Below are positions 55,411-64,000 of a stretch of 64,000 nucleotides of DNA, one piece after another. The DNA lies in contig NZ_BAABWS010000003.1 of assembly GCF_040371945.1 (NCBI RefSeq), positions 124,001 to 188,000 of the forward strand. Direction: 5' to 3'. The DNA comes from Litorivita sp040371945 (GTDB lineage: Bacteria > Pseudomonadota > Alphaproteobacteria > Rhodobacterales > Rhodobacteraceae). The notes under the pieces are model-generated. The model was given only the letters and a program-made list of their open reading frames with translations, was not told the DNA's origin and made no database searches. Position 1 is the stretch's first letter. Each line of letters starts with the position of its first letter. The translations under genes were made by a program, and so were the position numbers.

Positions 55411-56316
55411 ATGGATCGTTTGACGGAAATGGAAGCCTTCGCCACGGTTGTGGACCAAGGGGGCTTTACAGATGCCGCAAAGAAGATGGGGATTTCGAAA
55501 TCCGCTGTCTCTAAACACGTCTCGTCGCTCGAAGCGCGCCTCGGGGCGCGTCTTTTGAACCGCACCACACGGCGCGTCTCGCCGACCGAAATCGGTCTGG
55601 CCTATTATGACCGCGCCCGCCGTGTTCTCAATGACGCCGGCGAGGCCGATGCGCTGGTCTCCTCGATGCAAAGCGACCCGTCGGGCCTTTTGCGCATCTC
55701 GGTGGCGACGGATTTCGGCGTCAATCATCTCTCGCCGGTTCTGGGCGAGTTTCTGGGCGATTTCCCCGATATCACCGTCAATATGGTGCTCAACAACCGC
55801 TATGTGGAATTGATCTCCGAAGGTTTCGATATGGCGATCCGCATTGGCGAGCTTGAAGACAGCACGCTGCGCGCCCGCAAATTGACCGAGACCACCAAAC
55901 GCATGATCGCCAGCCCCGAATATCTGGCGCGCCATGGCCGTCCGCTCAAGATCGACGATCTCAACGAGCACAAGCTGTTGCATTACTCGAACCAATCGGC
56001 GGGCAATGTGTGGAAGCTGACCGCGCCCTCGGGCGAGAAGCGTCAGGTGCGCACCTCCGGCGGGCTGAGCGTCAATGACGGGCAATCGCTGCTCAATGCC
56101 GCGATCTCCGGCCTTGGCATCGCCTATCTGCCCAGCTTCCTCTACGCCGATGCGCTCGAAAAGGGCCTTGTCGAGGATGCGATGCCCGAGCTTCCGATGG
56201 AAACCCAAGGCATCTATGCGGTCTATCCCCCCGGGCGTTTCACACAGCCCAAGGTCCGCGCCTTTATCGATTTTCTGGTCCATGCCTTTGCCGACAAAGG
56301 CCCGACCGACTGGTAA
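55411..56316 (+). CDS. LysR-family transcriptional regulator
   Basis: The 301-aa regulator has an N-terminal winged helix-turn-helix (LTEMEAFATVVDQGGFTDAAKKM, about 4-26, continuing SKSAVSKHVSSLE) and a LysR substrate-binding domain (about 90-298). It is closest to the CrgA/YafC-like branch that often controls an oxidoreductase. No divergent target gene is adjacent. A perfect terminator follows. Confidence 0.93.
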   Translation: MDRLTEMEAFATVVDQGGFTDAAKKMGISKSAVSKHVSSLEARLGARLLNRTTRRVSPTEIGLAYYDRARRVLNDAGEADALVSSMQSDPSGLLRISVATDFGVNHLSPVLGEFLGDFPDITVNMVLNNRYVELISEGFDMAIRIGELEDSTLRARKLTETTKRMIASPEYLARHGRPLKIDDLNEHKLLHYSNQSAGNVWKLTAPSGEKRQVRTSGGLSVNDGQSLLNAAISGLGIAYLPSFLYADALEKGLVEDAMPELPMETQGIYAVYPPGRFTQPKVRAFIDFLVHAFADKGPTDW

Positions 56317-56362
56317 CACCAGACCCCGAGTTTCTTCCCCCCGGCCCAAGAGGCCACACCTC

Positions 56363-56391
56363 GCCCGGCATTTCGATGCCGGGCTTTTTTT
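56363..56391 (+). terminator. Rho-independent terminator after the LysR gene
   Basis: A 9-bp stem (GCCCGGCAT / ATGCCGGGC) with TTCG tetraloop and seven Ts. Confidence 0.95.
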
Positions 56392-56463
56392 CTGTGTTTT
56401 TCGTGCTGCGCGATATCTGCCGCGCCGGTTGCTGCGCCGCACGTCTTTGCGCCGCGCGCGGGC

Positions 56464-57579
56464 CTATTCGGTGTTGAGCAAGACCACTTCGACGCGGCGG
56501 TTGGCCTCGCGGCCCGCGGCGGTCAGATTCGCGGTGCGCGGCGACAGATAGCCCATGCCCTCGCCCTCCAACTGCCCGCGCGGCACGCCATAGGCGCTCA
56601 CCAACCGTTCCACCACCGCGCCCGCGCGCCGTTTCGACAGGGCGATATTGCCCTCAAGGCTGCCGACCGTATCGGTATGACCGACCAAGGCCACTTTGAG
56701 CTTGGCATCCGACAAAAGCATGCCGGCCAGTGCTGCGAGCGAGGCAAAAGGCCCTTCGCCCAAGGTGGCCGATCCGGTCTCGAAGTTCAGATCATCCAAG
56801 ATCACATGGCCCGCATGGCGCAGCGCCTCGGGCAGGGGCATATCGGCGGCAAGGGGCGCGCTCGCACCCTGCGCGCGCAGCGGCGTTGCGGCGGGGGCGT
56901 CCAATGTCACCGAGGCGCGGGCGGCGGCGGATTTGGCCGCTTTGCTGCCCACGGGGGCGATATGCACCATCTGAACATAGCCCGAAGCCCCCGCTCGGCT
57001 GACCAGCAGGACGACCACCTCGGTTTGCTCCACGGGCGCAGGGCTGGTCGCGGTTTCGGTGCCCGCGGGCACCGCCGGATCGCCTTGAGCCTCGCTTGCG
57101 GGCGGCGCATCGGCAGCGGCCGCCGGATCAGTGCGGCCCTGCGGCGGGATCGGGCGGGCAAAGGCGGCGTAGCGGTAATCGAACAGGTCCACGAACATAT
57201 CGGGCGGGGCGATCACATCGAGGGCAAAGCGGAAATCATATCCGCCGCATTCCTGCGCGAAACAGCGGTGCAGCGCGGTAAATCCTTCGGCCTCCAGCTG
57301 TTCGGCCAAAGGCGCCATCAGTTGCAGCGTCTCCAGCCCCTCCGAGCGCACCCGCCATGCGGTCCGGCTGACGCGCCCCTCGGCGCGCTGCAACGGCACC
57401 AGATCGCCCGATTGATTGGCGCTCGCATAGGCATAGCTCGCCGGTGCGACGGTGTCGTGATAGGTCTCGCGCGCGTTGCTGGGCAGCGACAACTCAAAGG
57501 TCGCGGCCCGCTGCGCCGCCCCCATCGAGGCGGCAAAGGCCGCCGCCAGAAAAATCACAAATGAGCACTGATATCGCAA
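56464..57579 (-). CDS. OmpA-family outer membrane/peptidoglycan-binding protein
   Basis: The 371-aa protein has a signal peptide (about 1-20, ending AASMGAA), a long beta-rich and Ala/Pro-rich middle and a C-terminal OmpA domain (about 250-371; LKVALVGHTDTVGS, LSKRRAGAVVERLVSAYGV, GREANRRVEVVL), which binds peptidoglycan. The start is taken as TTG 57579, 17 bp after the upstream gene, because the ATGs in-frame overlap that gene; a GTG at 57558 is an alternative. Confidence 0.82.
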   Translation of the reverse strand: MRYQCSFVIFLAAAFAASMGAAQRAATFELSLPSNARETYHDTVAPASYAYASANQSGDLVPLQRAEGRVSRTAWRVRSEGLETLQLMAPLAEQLEAEGFTALHRCFAQECGGYDFRFALDVIAPPDMFVDLFDYRYAAFARPIPPQGRTDPAAAADAPPASEAQGDPAVPAGTETATSPAPVEQTEVVVLLVSRAGASGYVQMVHIAPVGSKAAKSAAARASVTLDAPAATPLRAQGASAPLAADMPLPEALRHAGHVILDDLNFETGSATLGEGPFASLAALAGMLLSDAKLKVALVGHTDTVGSLEGNIALSKRRAGAVVERLVSAYGVPRGQLEGEGMGYLSPRTANLTAAGREANRRVEVVLLNTE

Positions 57580-57595
57580 AACCCGCCCGATCTTT

Positions 57596-58162
57596 TTAGC
57601 GCGCCTGCGCGTGATAGGCATCATTGGGATGCATCGCCGTGGCCGAAGCCACGCGGTTCGACATGTTGAAAAACGCCGCCACATTGGCGATGTCCCATAT
57701 GTCGCGGTCGGTAAAGCCGACATTGCGCAGGGCTTGGCGGTGAGGCTCTTCGATGGTGGCGCTGGCTTCGGTGATCTGCACCGCGAAATCAAGCATCGCC
57801 CGTTGCCGCGCATCCAGATCCGCGACGCGGTAATTCATCATCAATTTCTCGCCCAGCATCGGATCGCCCGACAATTGCCGCACCGCCGCGCCATGGGCGG
57901 TTAGGCAATAGAAACATTTGTTCACCGCCGAAACCACCACGGCGATCATCTCGCGCTCCAGCTTGCTCAGCGCGCTATCGCCCAGCATCAGGTCGTTATA
58001 AAGCGCGGTAAAGGCATTGAGCTTGTCGATGTCAAACGCATGGGCCTTGAGCACATTGGGCACCATGCCAAGCTTCTCGTCGCAGATGTCGAAATATTTT
58101 TGCGTCGCGGGCGGCAAGGGATCGACCATCGGCAGGTCGAGCGCGGTCGGCTCTTTGGGCAT
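57596..58162 (-). CDS. Peroxidase-related enzyme, carboxymuconolactone decarboxylase/AhpD fold
   Basis: The 188-aa protein carries the AhpD-like redox motif CFYCLTAHG (CxxC with the following His) around residue 88. Such proteins are often alkylhydroperoxidase-type thiol enzymes. GGAGG lies 8 nt before the ATG. It is translated right after the acetyltransferase (1-bp gap). Confidence 0.92.
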   Translation of the reverse strand: MPKEPTALDLPMVDPLPPATQKYFDICDEKLGMVPNVLKAHAFDIDKLNAFTALYNDLMLGDSALSKLEREMIAVVVSAVNKCFYCLTAHGAAVRQLSGDPMLGEKLMMNYRVADLDARQRAMLDFAVQITEASATIEEPHRQALRNVGFTDRDIWDIANVAAFFNMSNRVASATAMHPNDAYHAQAR

Positions 58163-58163
58163 G

Positions 58164-58907
58164 TTATTCTCCTCCCTCAAGACTGCGGTAGTGATACTCT
58201 CCCACGGGCACCATCCCGATGGAAGAGTAGAGCCCGTTGGCGGCGGTGTTGTCTTTCACGCACAACAGCGCCATTTCCGTCGCCCCGTGCTCGCGCGCCC
58301 AGATCGCGGCGCGGCGCATGGCGTAGCGGCCCCAACCTTGGCGGCGCTGCTCGGGCAGGACCTCCATCGCGTGCACCATGGCAATGCCGTCATGGATCGC
58401 CACAAAGGCCGTGCCCGCAGGATGGTCCTTCATGCGGCCAAGGATCGAGGTTTTCGGCGCGCCCGCGCGCTCCATAATCGCCATACGCGCAGGGCCGATT
58501 CCCCCCGCCGCCCAGATATCGCGCTGGATCGCCAAAGGCCCCCAAATGCAAAAGGTCGAAACCTTGGGCGGCGGATCACCGACCAGGGCGTCGATCGGCG
58601 CGCCATAGAGCACCACCGGATCAATCACCCGATAGCCGCGCGCGGCCAGCGCGCTGTCGAGCGCCGTATCGCCCCCGCGGATCATGAAGAGCGGCGTTTG
58701 GTCCATCGCGCGCTGCGCCGCTTCGACGGCGTCAATATCGGCAGGATCGAACTGCGCGCCGGTTTGCGAGGCGGCGCTGACGCGTTTGCCGCCCGAGGCG
58801 CCGTCCGCGTCGCGCCCGTCGCGCACCAAAAAGCCGCCGATCTGTTGGGTGTTTGATGCTGGCCAAGTGGCGTCAATCACATCGAAATAGCGTGGCTGGG
58901 TCGTCAT
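58164..58907 (-). CDS. GNAT-family N-acetyltransferase
   Basis: In this 247-aa protein the C-terminal part holds the acetyl-CoA loop (VLPEQRRQGWGRYAMRRAA) and the following LCVKDNTAANGLYSSIGM, diagnostic of GNAT. The N-terminal 100 residues are less conserved and may be a second, degenerate GNAT fold. It overlaps the CinA-type gene by 4 bp. Confidence 0.88.
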   Translation of the reverse strand: MTTQPRYFDVIDATWPASNTQQIGGFLVRDGRDADGASGGKRVSAASQTGAQFDPADIDAVEAAQRAMDQTPLFMIRGGDTALDSALAARGYRVIDPVVLYGAPIDALVGDPPPKVSTFCIWGPLAIQRDIWAAGGIGPARMAIMERAGAPKTSILGRMKDHPAGTAFVAIHDGIAMVHAMEVLPEQRRQGWGRYAMRRAAIWAREHGATEMALLCVKDNTAANGLYSSIGMVPVGEYHYRSLEGGE

Positions 58908-59629
58908 GCGGGGAAGGCCTCGCTCAATTCGATCATCGCCGCATCAATGCGCGCACCGTCATGGCCGCGGATCACGATATTCGCGCCGAACACCCCGTCT
59001 TTGACATAGGGGTAGGAGCCGATGGACAGATCGCCGTATTTCTCGGCCAGATCGCCGAGCGGCCCCGCGATTTCGCCCTCGCCGCGCTCGATCCGCAGGC
59101 TTTGGCTCAACAGCGGCGCGCCGCCCGTCAGGGTGGGCAGAACGCTGGCCACCATCGCCTCGAACACCGCAGGCACCCCCGCCATGACATGCACGTTGCG
59201 GATCGTGAACCCCGGCGCGATGCTGACCGGATTGTCGATCAGCGCCGCGCCGTCGGGGATGCGCGCCATGCGCAGGCGCGCCTCATTGATCTGCCCGCCG
59301 CTGCGTTTGTAATGCGCCTCCAAAAGCGCGCGCGCGTCATCGCGCACCGAAATGGGCGTGTCGAATGCAGCGGCCACGGCTTCGGCGGTGATGTCGTCAT
59401 GAGTCGGGCCGATGCCGCCCGAGGTGAACAGGTTGTCATGGGCCGCGCTCAGCGCTTGCACCGCGCCGATGATCGCTGCGCGATCATCGGACACCACCCG
59501 CACCTCGCGCAAATCAATGCCCGCGCGGGTCAATTCGCCCGCCAGATGGTGCATATTGGAATCGCGCGTGCGCCCCGACAGGATTTCATCCCCGATCACA
59601 AGCATGGCGGCACTGGGGTTTGCGGGCAT
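58904..59629 (-). CDS. CinA N-terminal/MoaB-fold protein
   Basis: The 241-aa protein of the molybdopterin-binding (MoCF) fold has the signature LVIGDEILSGRTRDSN and TSGGIGPTHDDIT. Only the CinA N-domain is present (no deamidase domain). In other bacteria it is a pyrophosphatase or nicotinamide-nucleotide-related enzyme. GGAGAG lies 7 nt before ATG 59629. First gene of a four-gene operon down to the OmpA-like gene. Confidence 0.9.
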   Translation of the reverse strand: MPANPSAAMLVIGDEILSGRTRDSNMHHLAGELTRAGIDLREVRVVSDDRAAIIGAVQALSAAHDNLFTSGGIGPTHDDITAEAVAAAFDTPISVRDDARALLEAHYKRSGGQINEARLRMARIPDGAALIDNPVSIAPGFTIRNVHVMAGVPAVFEAMVASVLPTLTGGAPLLSQSLRIERGEGEIAGPLGDLAEKYGDLSIGSYPYVKDGVFGANIVIRGHDGARIDAAMIELSEAFPA

Positions 59630-59675
59630 CGGCACTCTCCTTGAAACGTCTCCCGCACAGGTATAGGCCTGCCCC

Positions 59676-60395
59676 ATGCGCTTTCAAACCCCTCTTGAGC
59701 CTGCCGTGCTGATCCGCCGCTACAAACGGTTTCTGGCCGATATCCGCCTGCAGGACGGGACCGAGGCCGTGGCCCATTGCGCGAACCCCGGATCGATGAT
59801 GGGGCTGGCCGAGGCGGGGATGCGCATCTGGGTCGAGCGCAACGATGATCCCAAGAAAAAGCTGCGCTACGGCTGGCGGCTTGTGGACCACGGGGGCGGG
59901 CAGTTCACGGGCGTCGATACATCCGTGCCCAACCGCGCCCTGCGCGAGGCGTTGATGGCGCGGCAATTGGCGCCGTTCGCGTCGTTTGACGAGATATTGC
60001 CCGAACAAAAATACGGGCAAAACAGCCGCATTGATTTCCTGTTGCGCAAGGCGGGCGAGGCCGATCTTTATCTGGAGGTGAAATCCGTGACGCTGTCGCG
60101 GCAGCAAGGATTGGCGGAATTTCCCGACAGCGTGACCAAACGCGGCGCAAAACACCTTGAGGAGCTATGCGAGATGCGCCGCCAAGGCCACCGCGCCGCG
60201 ATGCTTTATCTGGTGCAGCGCACCGATTGCACCCGCACGGGTTTGGCCGCCGATATCGACCCCGCCTATGCCGCCGCCTATGCGCGCGCCCGCGCGGCTG
60301 GGGTCGAGGCCTATGCCTATACCTGCAACATCACGCCGCAAGAGATCACCATCGGCGCGCCGCTGCCCGCGCCTGCGCCGGCGCGCGGCGCATGA
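59676..60395 (+). CDS. sfsA: SfsA family DNA/RNA nuclease
   Basis: The 239-aa protein has family segments LIRRYKRFLADI, HCANPGSMMGL and the PD-(D/E)XK-like catalytic stretch QNSRIDFLL ... LYLEVKSVTLS. It is related to E. coli SfsA, named for sugar fermentation stimulation and shown to be nuclease-related. The ATG at 59676 is 46 bp from the divergent cinA-type start. It precedes map by 94 bp. Confidence 0.93.
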   Translation: MRFQTPLEPAVLIRRYKRFLADIRLQDGTEAVAHCANPGSMMGLAEAGMRIWVERNDDPKKKLRYGWRLVDHGGGQFTGVDTSVPNRALREALMARQLAPFASFDEILPEQKYGQNSRIDFLLRKAGEADLYLEVKSVTLSRQQGLAEFPDSVTKRGAKHLEELCEMRRQGHRAAMLYLVQRTDCTRTGLAADIDPAYAAAYARARAAGVEAYAYTCNITPQEITIGAPLPAPAPARGA

Positions 60396-60489
60396 ATTGC
60401 CGCGCGCCTCTGGCCCTTCGCGCAAAACCGTCCTAAATAGAGGCCAAACGGGCCAAAGCGCCCAGCGATATGATGTGAGCGAGACACCT

Positions 60490-61299
60490 ATGGGCGAAGA
60501 GCACCGCGGCCGCATGACCAAAGACGGCATCCGCATCCATGAAGAGGCGGATTTCGCCGGAATGCATCTGGCCGGAAAACTGGCCGCGACGATCCTCGAC
60601 GAGATCGCCGAACATGTCTTTCCTGGTCAAACCACGGCAGAAATCGACCGTTTGATCGAGGAAAAGGTCAATGCGGCGGGGGCGAAATCGGCCACCATCG
60701 GCTATCGCGGCTATAAACATGCCTCGTGTATTTCGGTGAACCATGTCGTGTGCCACGGCATCCCGAGCGACAAGACCCTCAAAGACGGTGATATTTTGAA
60801 CATCGACGTGACGGTGATCGTGGATGGATGGTATGGCGATACTAGCCGCATGTATGTGGCGGGTAAATTGGGCCGCAAGGCCGAGCGGCTGATCGAGGTG
60901 ACCCATGATGCCTTGATGCGCGGCATCGAGGTGGTCCGCCCAGGTGCGACCTTCGGCGATATCGGCCATGCGATCCAAAGCTATGTGGAAAGCCACCGCA
61001 TGTCGGTGGTGCGCGATTTTTGCGGTCACGGGCTGGGCCGCGTGTTCCATTCGCCGCCCAATGTCTTGCATTACGGGCGCGCGGGGACGGGGCCGGTTCT
61101 GGAAGAGGGGATGTTTTTTACCATCGAGCCGATGGTCAATCTGGGCCGCCCCGAGACCAAGGTTCTGGCCGATGACTGGACCGCCGTGACGCGCGACAAA
61201 TCGCTTTCGGCGCAATTCGAGCATTCAATCGGGGTAACCACCGACGGGTTCGAGATTTTCACCCTGTCCCCCGCCGGAACTTTTCACCCCACATACTAA
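60490..61299 (+). CDS. map: Methionine aminopeptidase type I
   Basis: The 269-aa metal-dependent enzyme removes the initiator Met. Ligands are in NIDVTVIVDGWYGDTSRM (two Asp), CGHGLGRVFH (His), FTIEPM (Glu) and EHSIGVT (Glu). The ATG at 60490 is chosen; an in-frame GTG at 60475 is equally possible because neither has a good ribosome binding site. Confidence 0.95.
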   Translation: MGEEHRGRMTKDGIRIHEEADFAGMHLAGKLAATILDEIAEHVFPGQTTAEIDRLIEEKVNAAGAKSATIGYRGYKHASCISVNHVVCHGIPSDKTLKDGDILNIDVTVIVDGWYGDTSRMYVAGKLGRKAERLIEVTHDALMRGIEVVRPGATFGDIGHAIQSYVESHRMSVVRDFCGHGLGRVFHSPPNVLHYGRAGTGPVLEEGMFFTIEPMVNLGRPETKVLADDWTAVTRDKSLSAQFEHSIGVTTDGFEIFTLSPAGTFHPTY

Positions 61300-61307
61300 T
61301 CACAACA

Positions 61308-61335
61308 GCACTGGTTAAATTACCGATGCACTGGT
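61308..61335. repeat. 20-bp-spaced direct repeat of GCACTGGT after map
   Basis: GCACTGGT at 61308-61315 and 61328-61335 lies in the AT-rich 296-bp gap between map and the TRAP gene. The rest of the gap holds no gene; AAAGGAGG before 61596 is the only clear signal. Confidence 0.4.
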
Positions 61336-61595
61336 GAACCACCCGATAGGGCTACAGGAAATTTGTTACGATTTTGTGTGTCTGCGCGGCAGGGGAAAGC
61401 GCTTTTGCAATTCCCCTCTGATCGGGTTTTGCGCGTCTTTGCTGTTTTTTATCAAATGGTTAAATGCGTTTGATGCGCTTTTTGGCTCTTGATCGGGCCT
61501 TGTGGCTGGGCAATACCCTTCCCATCTTGATCCCGCTGCACCGCCGCATGGCAGTTGCAGCGATTCCAATGGATACCTCAAAAGGAGGCCAGCCT

Positions 61596-62642
61596 ATGAC
61601 CTTGATGAAATCCGCAGCCCTCGCAGCCCTTTTGGGCCTGACCGCCACCGCGTCCTTTGCGCAAGAGGTCACGCTTCGCTTTCAACATTTCGTCTCGCCC
61701 AATTCGGCGAACCCGAAATATTTCATCGAGCCTTGGGCCAAAAAGGTCGAAGCTGACAGCAATGGCCGCCTCAAGATCGAGATCGTGCCCTTCATGCAAT
61801 TGGGCGGCAAAGCGCCCGAGCAATATGACTATATCCGCGACGGTGTGATCGACGGCGGTTGGGTTATTCCGGGTTATCAGCCGGGGCGTTTTCCCGAAGC
61901 CGAGGCGATGGAAATGCCCTTCATGACCACCAAAAGCGCCGAGGAAGCCTCGATCGCGGCGTGGGAATTCACGCAAAAGCACCTTGCCGATGATTTCGCC
62001 GATGTGCATGTGATCGCCGCCCATATGCACGGTCCGGGGATCGTGCACAAACGCGGCGCCGAGATCGACGCCATCGAGGATTTCGGCGGGCTCAAACTGC
62101 GCGGCCCGTCGCGCGCGGCAACGATGCTGCTCGACAAATTGGGCGCGACGCCCATCGGCATGCCGGTGCCGGCTTTCCCCGAAGCGCTCTCCAAAGGCGT
62201 GGTGGACGGCGGCGTGATCACATGGGAAATGGCCCCCTCGCTCAAGCTGGACGATCTGGCCGACAGCCACACCGATGTCGCGGGCGACAAGGCGCTGTAT
62301 AACCTGTTTTTCATCTGGGCGATGAACAAAGAGGTCTATGAGGGGCTGCCCGATGATTTGAAGGCGGTGATCGATGCCAACTCGGGCGAGATGGCATCGG
62401 CTTGGGCGGGGCGCGCCCATGACACCGGCGACAAGGACGGCCGCGCCGCGATGGAAGCGGCGGGCAACACGCTTGCGGTGATCAGCCCCGAGCAGACCGC
62501 GCGGATGCAGGCGCTGGGCGAAGAGGTGGTCGCCGACTGGATCGTTGAAGCGGGCAAAAAGGGCCTCGACGGGCAGTTTTTGATCGACGATGCCCGCGCC
62601 ATGGTCGCCAAATCTGCGGGCACCATCCGTCCGCTGAACTAA
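61596..62642 (+). CDS. TRAP transporter substrate-binding protein (DctP family), orphan
   Basis: The 348-aa periplasmic binding protein has a signal peptide (about 1-22, TASFAQ) and a DctP-family fold; GLKLRGPSRAATMLLDKLGA and FPEALSKGVVDGG match the region holding the carboxylate-binding Arg. AAAGGAGG lies 7 nt before the ATG. No DctQ or DctM membrane gene is next to it, so it must use a transporter encoded elsewhere or have a sensor role. Confidence 0.92.
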   Translation: MTLMKSAALAALLGLTATASFAQEVTLRFQHFVSPNSANPKYFIEPWAKKVEADSNGRLKIEIVPFMQLGGKAPEQYDYIRDGVIDGGWVIPGYQPGRFPEAEAMEMPFMTTKSAEEASIAAWEFTQKHLADDFADVHVIAAHMHGPGIVHKRGAEIDAIEDFGGLKLRGPSRAATMLLDKLGATPIGMPVPAFPEALSKGVVDGGVITWEMAPSLKLDDLADSHTDVAGDKALYNLFFIWAMNKEVYEGLPDDLKAVIDANSGEMASAWAGRAHDTGDKDGRAAMEAAGNTLAVISPEQTARMQALGEEVVADWIVEAGKKGLDGQFLIDDARAMVAKSAGTIRPLN

Positions 62643-62665
62643 GCCGCGCCCGCCGCGCGATTGAG

Positions 62666-62695
62666 GGCCGCTTCCCGCGCGGGAGGCGGCCTTTC
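62666..62695 (+). terminator. Rho-independent terminator after the TRAP gene
   Basis: An 11-bp stem with one wobble pair (GGCCGCTTCCC / GGGAGGCGGCC) with a GCGC loop, followed by TTTC. Confidence 0.75.
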
Positions 62696-62699
62696 TGCG

Positions 62700-63260
62700 T
62701 CAGGCCTTTTCGAGCAGGGAAATCACCGTGCCGCCATATTTGCGCGCATCCAGAACCTGCCAGCCTTCGGGCGCGGTGATGGCTGCGCTTTCCTCCCACA
62801 CGATCAAGGCCTGATCGTCGATCCACCCGCCCGCCAATGCAGCGCGCAGCGCGGCCTCGCCCATCTGTTTGCCGTAGGGCGGATCGAGAAACACCAAATC
62901 AAACGGCGCGCCCTCATGGGCGGGCAATTTGCGCGCATCGCGGCGGTAAACCTGACAGGCCGCCTTGGCCTCGCAAAGCGCGATATTTTGCGTGAGGATT
63001 TTTTGCGCCACGCGCCCGTCCTCGACAAAACAGACCTGCGCCGCCCCGCGCGAAAGCGCCTCCAGCCCCAAAGCGCCGGTGCCCGCAAAGATATCGAGCA
63101 CCCGCGCCCCGCCGATGGGATCGCCGAACCGCCCGCCGCCGAGCACGTTGAACAGGCTCTCGCGCACGCGGTCCGTAGTCGGGCGCAGATGCGCGCCCGC
63201 ATCGCCCTTGCCGACCGAGGCCAAGGCGCGGCCTTTGAATGCCCCCGCGATGATCCTCAT
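62700..63260 (-). CDS. rsmD: 16S rRNA (guanine(966)-N2)-methyltransferase
   Basis: This 186-aa S-adenosylmethionine-dependent methyltransferase modifies G966 of 16S rRNA. It has the FAGTGALGLEAL SAM-binding segment and the catalytic DPPY motif (FLDPPYGKQ). It overlaps the flavoprotein gene upstream by 4 bp (ATGA). Confidence 0.95.
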   Translation of the reverse strand: MRIIAGAFKGRALASVGKGDAGAHLRPTTDRVRESLFNVLGGGRFGDPIGGARVLDIFAGTGALGLEALSRGAAQVCFVEDGRVAQKILTQNIALCEAKAACQVYRRDARKLPAHEGAPFDLVFLDPPYGKQMGEAALRAALAGGWIDDQALIVWEESAAITAPEGWQVLDARKYGGTVISLLEKA

Positions 63261-64000
63261 TTCAAAAGGCTCTTGAGATCGGTGTCCGGCGCATCGATGA
63301 GCGCCGGATCGGGGGATTTGCCCGCGTCGATCAACCGCTTGCCGACCATATAGGCGCGCGGATCATTGGCCGCATCAACCGCCAGCAACCTGTCCGCGCG
63401 GTAATACCAAAAGGACAACGCGCCCTCCTTGTCGCCCCTGCGCGTGATCACGCGGTCATAGCCGCTGTTCAGCCCCGCAATTTGCAATTTCACGTCATAT
63501 TGGTCGGACCAGAACCACGGCACGGGCACATAGGGCTGGTCCGCGCCCATCATGTTTTGCGCCACGCATTCGGCCATATCAATGGCATTGGGCACCGATT
63601 CAAGGCGTAGCACAGCGCCCTCATGCGCGAAGCTGGCGCAATCGCCCGCGGCCCAGATCGACGGATCGCAGGTTTGCCCCAAGGAATTGACCTTTATGCC
63701 GTTCTCAATCTCGATCCCCGCGGCCTCGGCCAAATCCGTGCAGGGGCGGATGCCGACGCCGACCACGGCAAAATCAATCTCCAGCGCGCTGCCATCGCTC
63801 AGCTCGGCGCCGCTGACATGACCCGCTCCGGAGAGCCGCGTCAGCCCCGTGCCCTCGCGGATATCGACCCCATGCGCGCCATGCAGGGCGCGAAAATAGG
63901 CCGAGGTCTCAGCGCAGGCGACGCGCTGCAAAATCCGCTCGGCCATCTCGACCAGAACCACCTTGAGCCCGCGCTGCGCCGCGACCGCTGCGGCCTCCAG
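63257..64000 (-). CDS. Ferredoxin reductase-type FAD/NAD(P) oxidoreductase (5-prime end outside the window)
   Basis: The visible 247 C-terminal codons begin inside the NAD-binding domain (GLKVVLVEMAERIL), followed by the FAD-binding GIRPCTDLAEAAGI and WAAGDCASF segments and a C-terminal reductase domain (Reductase_C, ending DLKSLLK). The frame is open to the window edge, so the start is missing. The family passes electrons from NAD(P)H to a ferredoxin or rubredoxin, often for monooxygenases. Confidence 0.9.
   Translation of the reverse strand: MEAAAVAAQRGLKVVLVEMAERILQRVACAETSAYFRALHGAHGVDIREGTGLTRLSGAGHVSGAELSDGSALEIDFAVVGVGIRPCTDLAEAAGIEIENGIKVNSLGQTCDPSIWAAGDCASFAHEGAVLRLESVPNAIDMAECVAQNMMGADQPYVPVPWFWSDQYDVKLQIAGLNSGYDRVITRRGDKEGALSFWYYRADRLLAVDAANDPRAYMVGKRLIDAGKSPDPALIDAPDTDLKSLLK

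Noticed and set aside
57229..57245. Additional IclR-like repeat (GCGGAA-N5-ATCCGC)
   Set aside because: It lies inside the OmpA-like coding region and has a mismatch, so it is likely chance and shows the background rate of the motif.

Overview
The window is ordinary, gene-dense chromosome of a high-GC alphaproteobacterium, most likely Rhodobacterales/Rhodobacteraceae. The evidence is the GC-rich codon use, the families typical of that group (DUF2794, a DUF6478-like protein, a BioMNY biotin importer, an MbfA-type ferritin-VIT1 protein, a Calvin-subtype class II aldolase) and the many short ATGA-overlapping operons. I count 64 protein genes. I see no rRNA, tRNA, CRISPR array, insertion sequence, prophage or replication origin.

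Layout. 0.1-6.3 kb: a catabolic cluster with an IclR regulator, two acyl-CoA synthetases and two short-chain dehydrogenases, on divergent strands. 6.6-9.6 kb: fbp, class II fba and rpe (sugar-phosphate metabolism). 9.6-20.2 kb: a PAS-LuxR regulator divergent from an M20 hydrolase, a complete dipeptide-type ABC importer, an aldehyde dehydrogenase, a YcaQ-like protein and an SDR. 20.2-22.3 kb: bioM-bioN-bioY. 22.6-26.7 kb: asd, a DUF4139 protein, a beta-carbonic anhydrase and a small possibly Hpt-like protein. 26.8-29.4 kb: M17 aminopeptidase, NlpC/P60 hydrolase, DUF2794. 29.7-33.2 kb: a PcaF-like thiolase, an I78 inhibitor lipoprotein, glutathione-dependent formaldehyde dehydrogenase and a secreted SecD-P1-like orphan. 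33.2-44 kb: NYN-domain protein, TetR divergent from mbfA, an AEC carrier, nitroreductase, S-formylglutathione hydrolase, and assorted hydrolases and transporters ending with zapE. 44-51 kb (mostly minus strand): LysM protein, rhodanese, folC, accD and two tandem CPBP proteases. 51-56.3 kb: ilvD, a lipoprotein, two family-specific proteins and a LysR regulator. 56.4-64 kb: OmpA-like protein, AhpD-like protein, acetyltransferase, CinA-type protein, sfsA, map, an orphan TRAP binding protein, rsmD and the 3-prime part of a ferredoxin-reductase-type flavoprotein.

How the genes work together. The two CoA ligases, the SDRs and the thiolase 24 kb away share an IclR-like inverted repeat (GCGRAA-N5-TTCCGC) in their upstream regions. 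This suggests one regulon for activation and beta-oxidation-like breakdown of an unidentified carboxylic acid. Formaldehyde detoxification is present as two separated genes. The M20 hydrolase, ABC importer and ALDH look like one uptake-and-use operon. The most unusual items are the predicted IclR regulon, the stand-alone SecD-P1-like secreted protein, the palindromic operators at tetR/mbfA and luxR/M20, and the 11-bp tandem repeat before fbp. I did not find an obvious new defence, secretion or mobile system.
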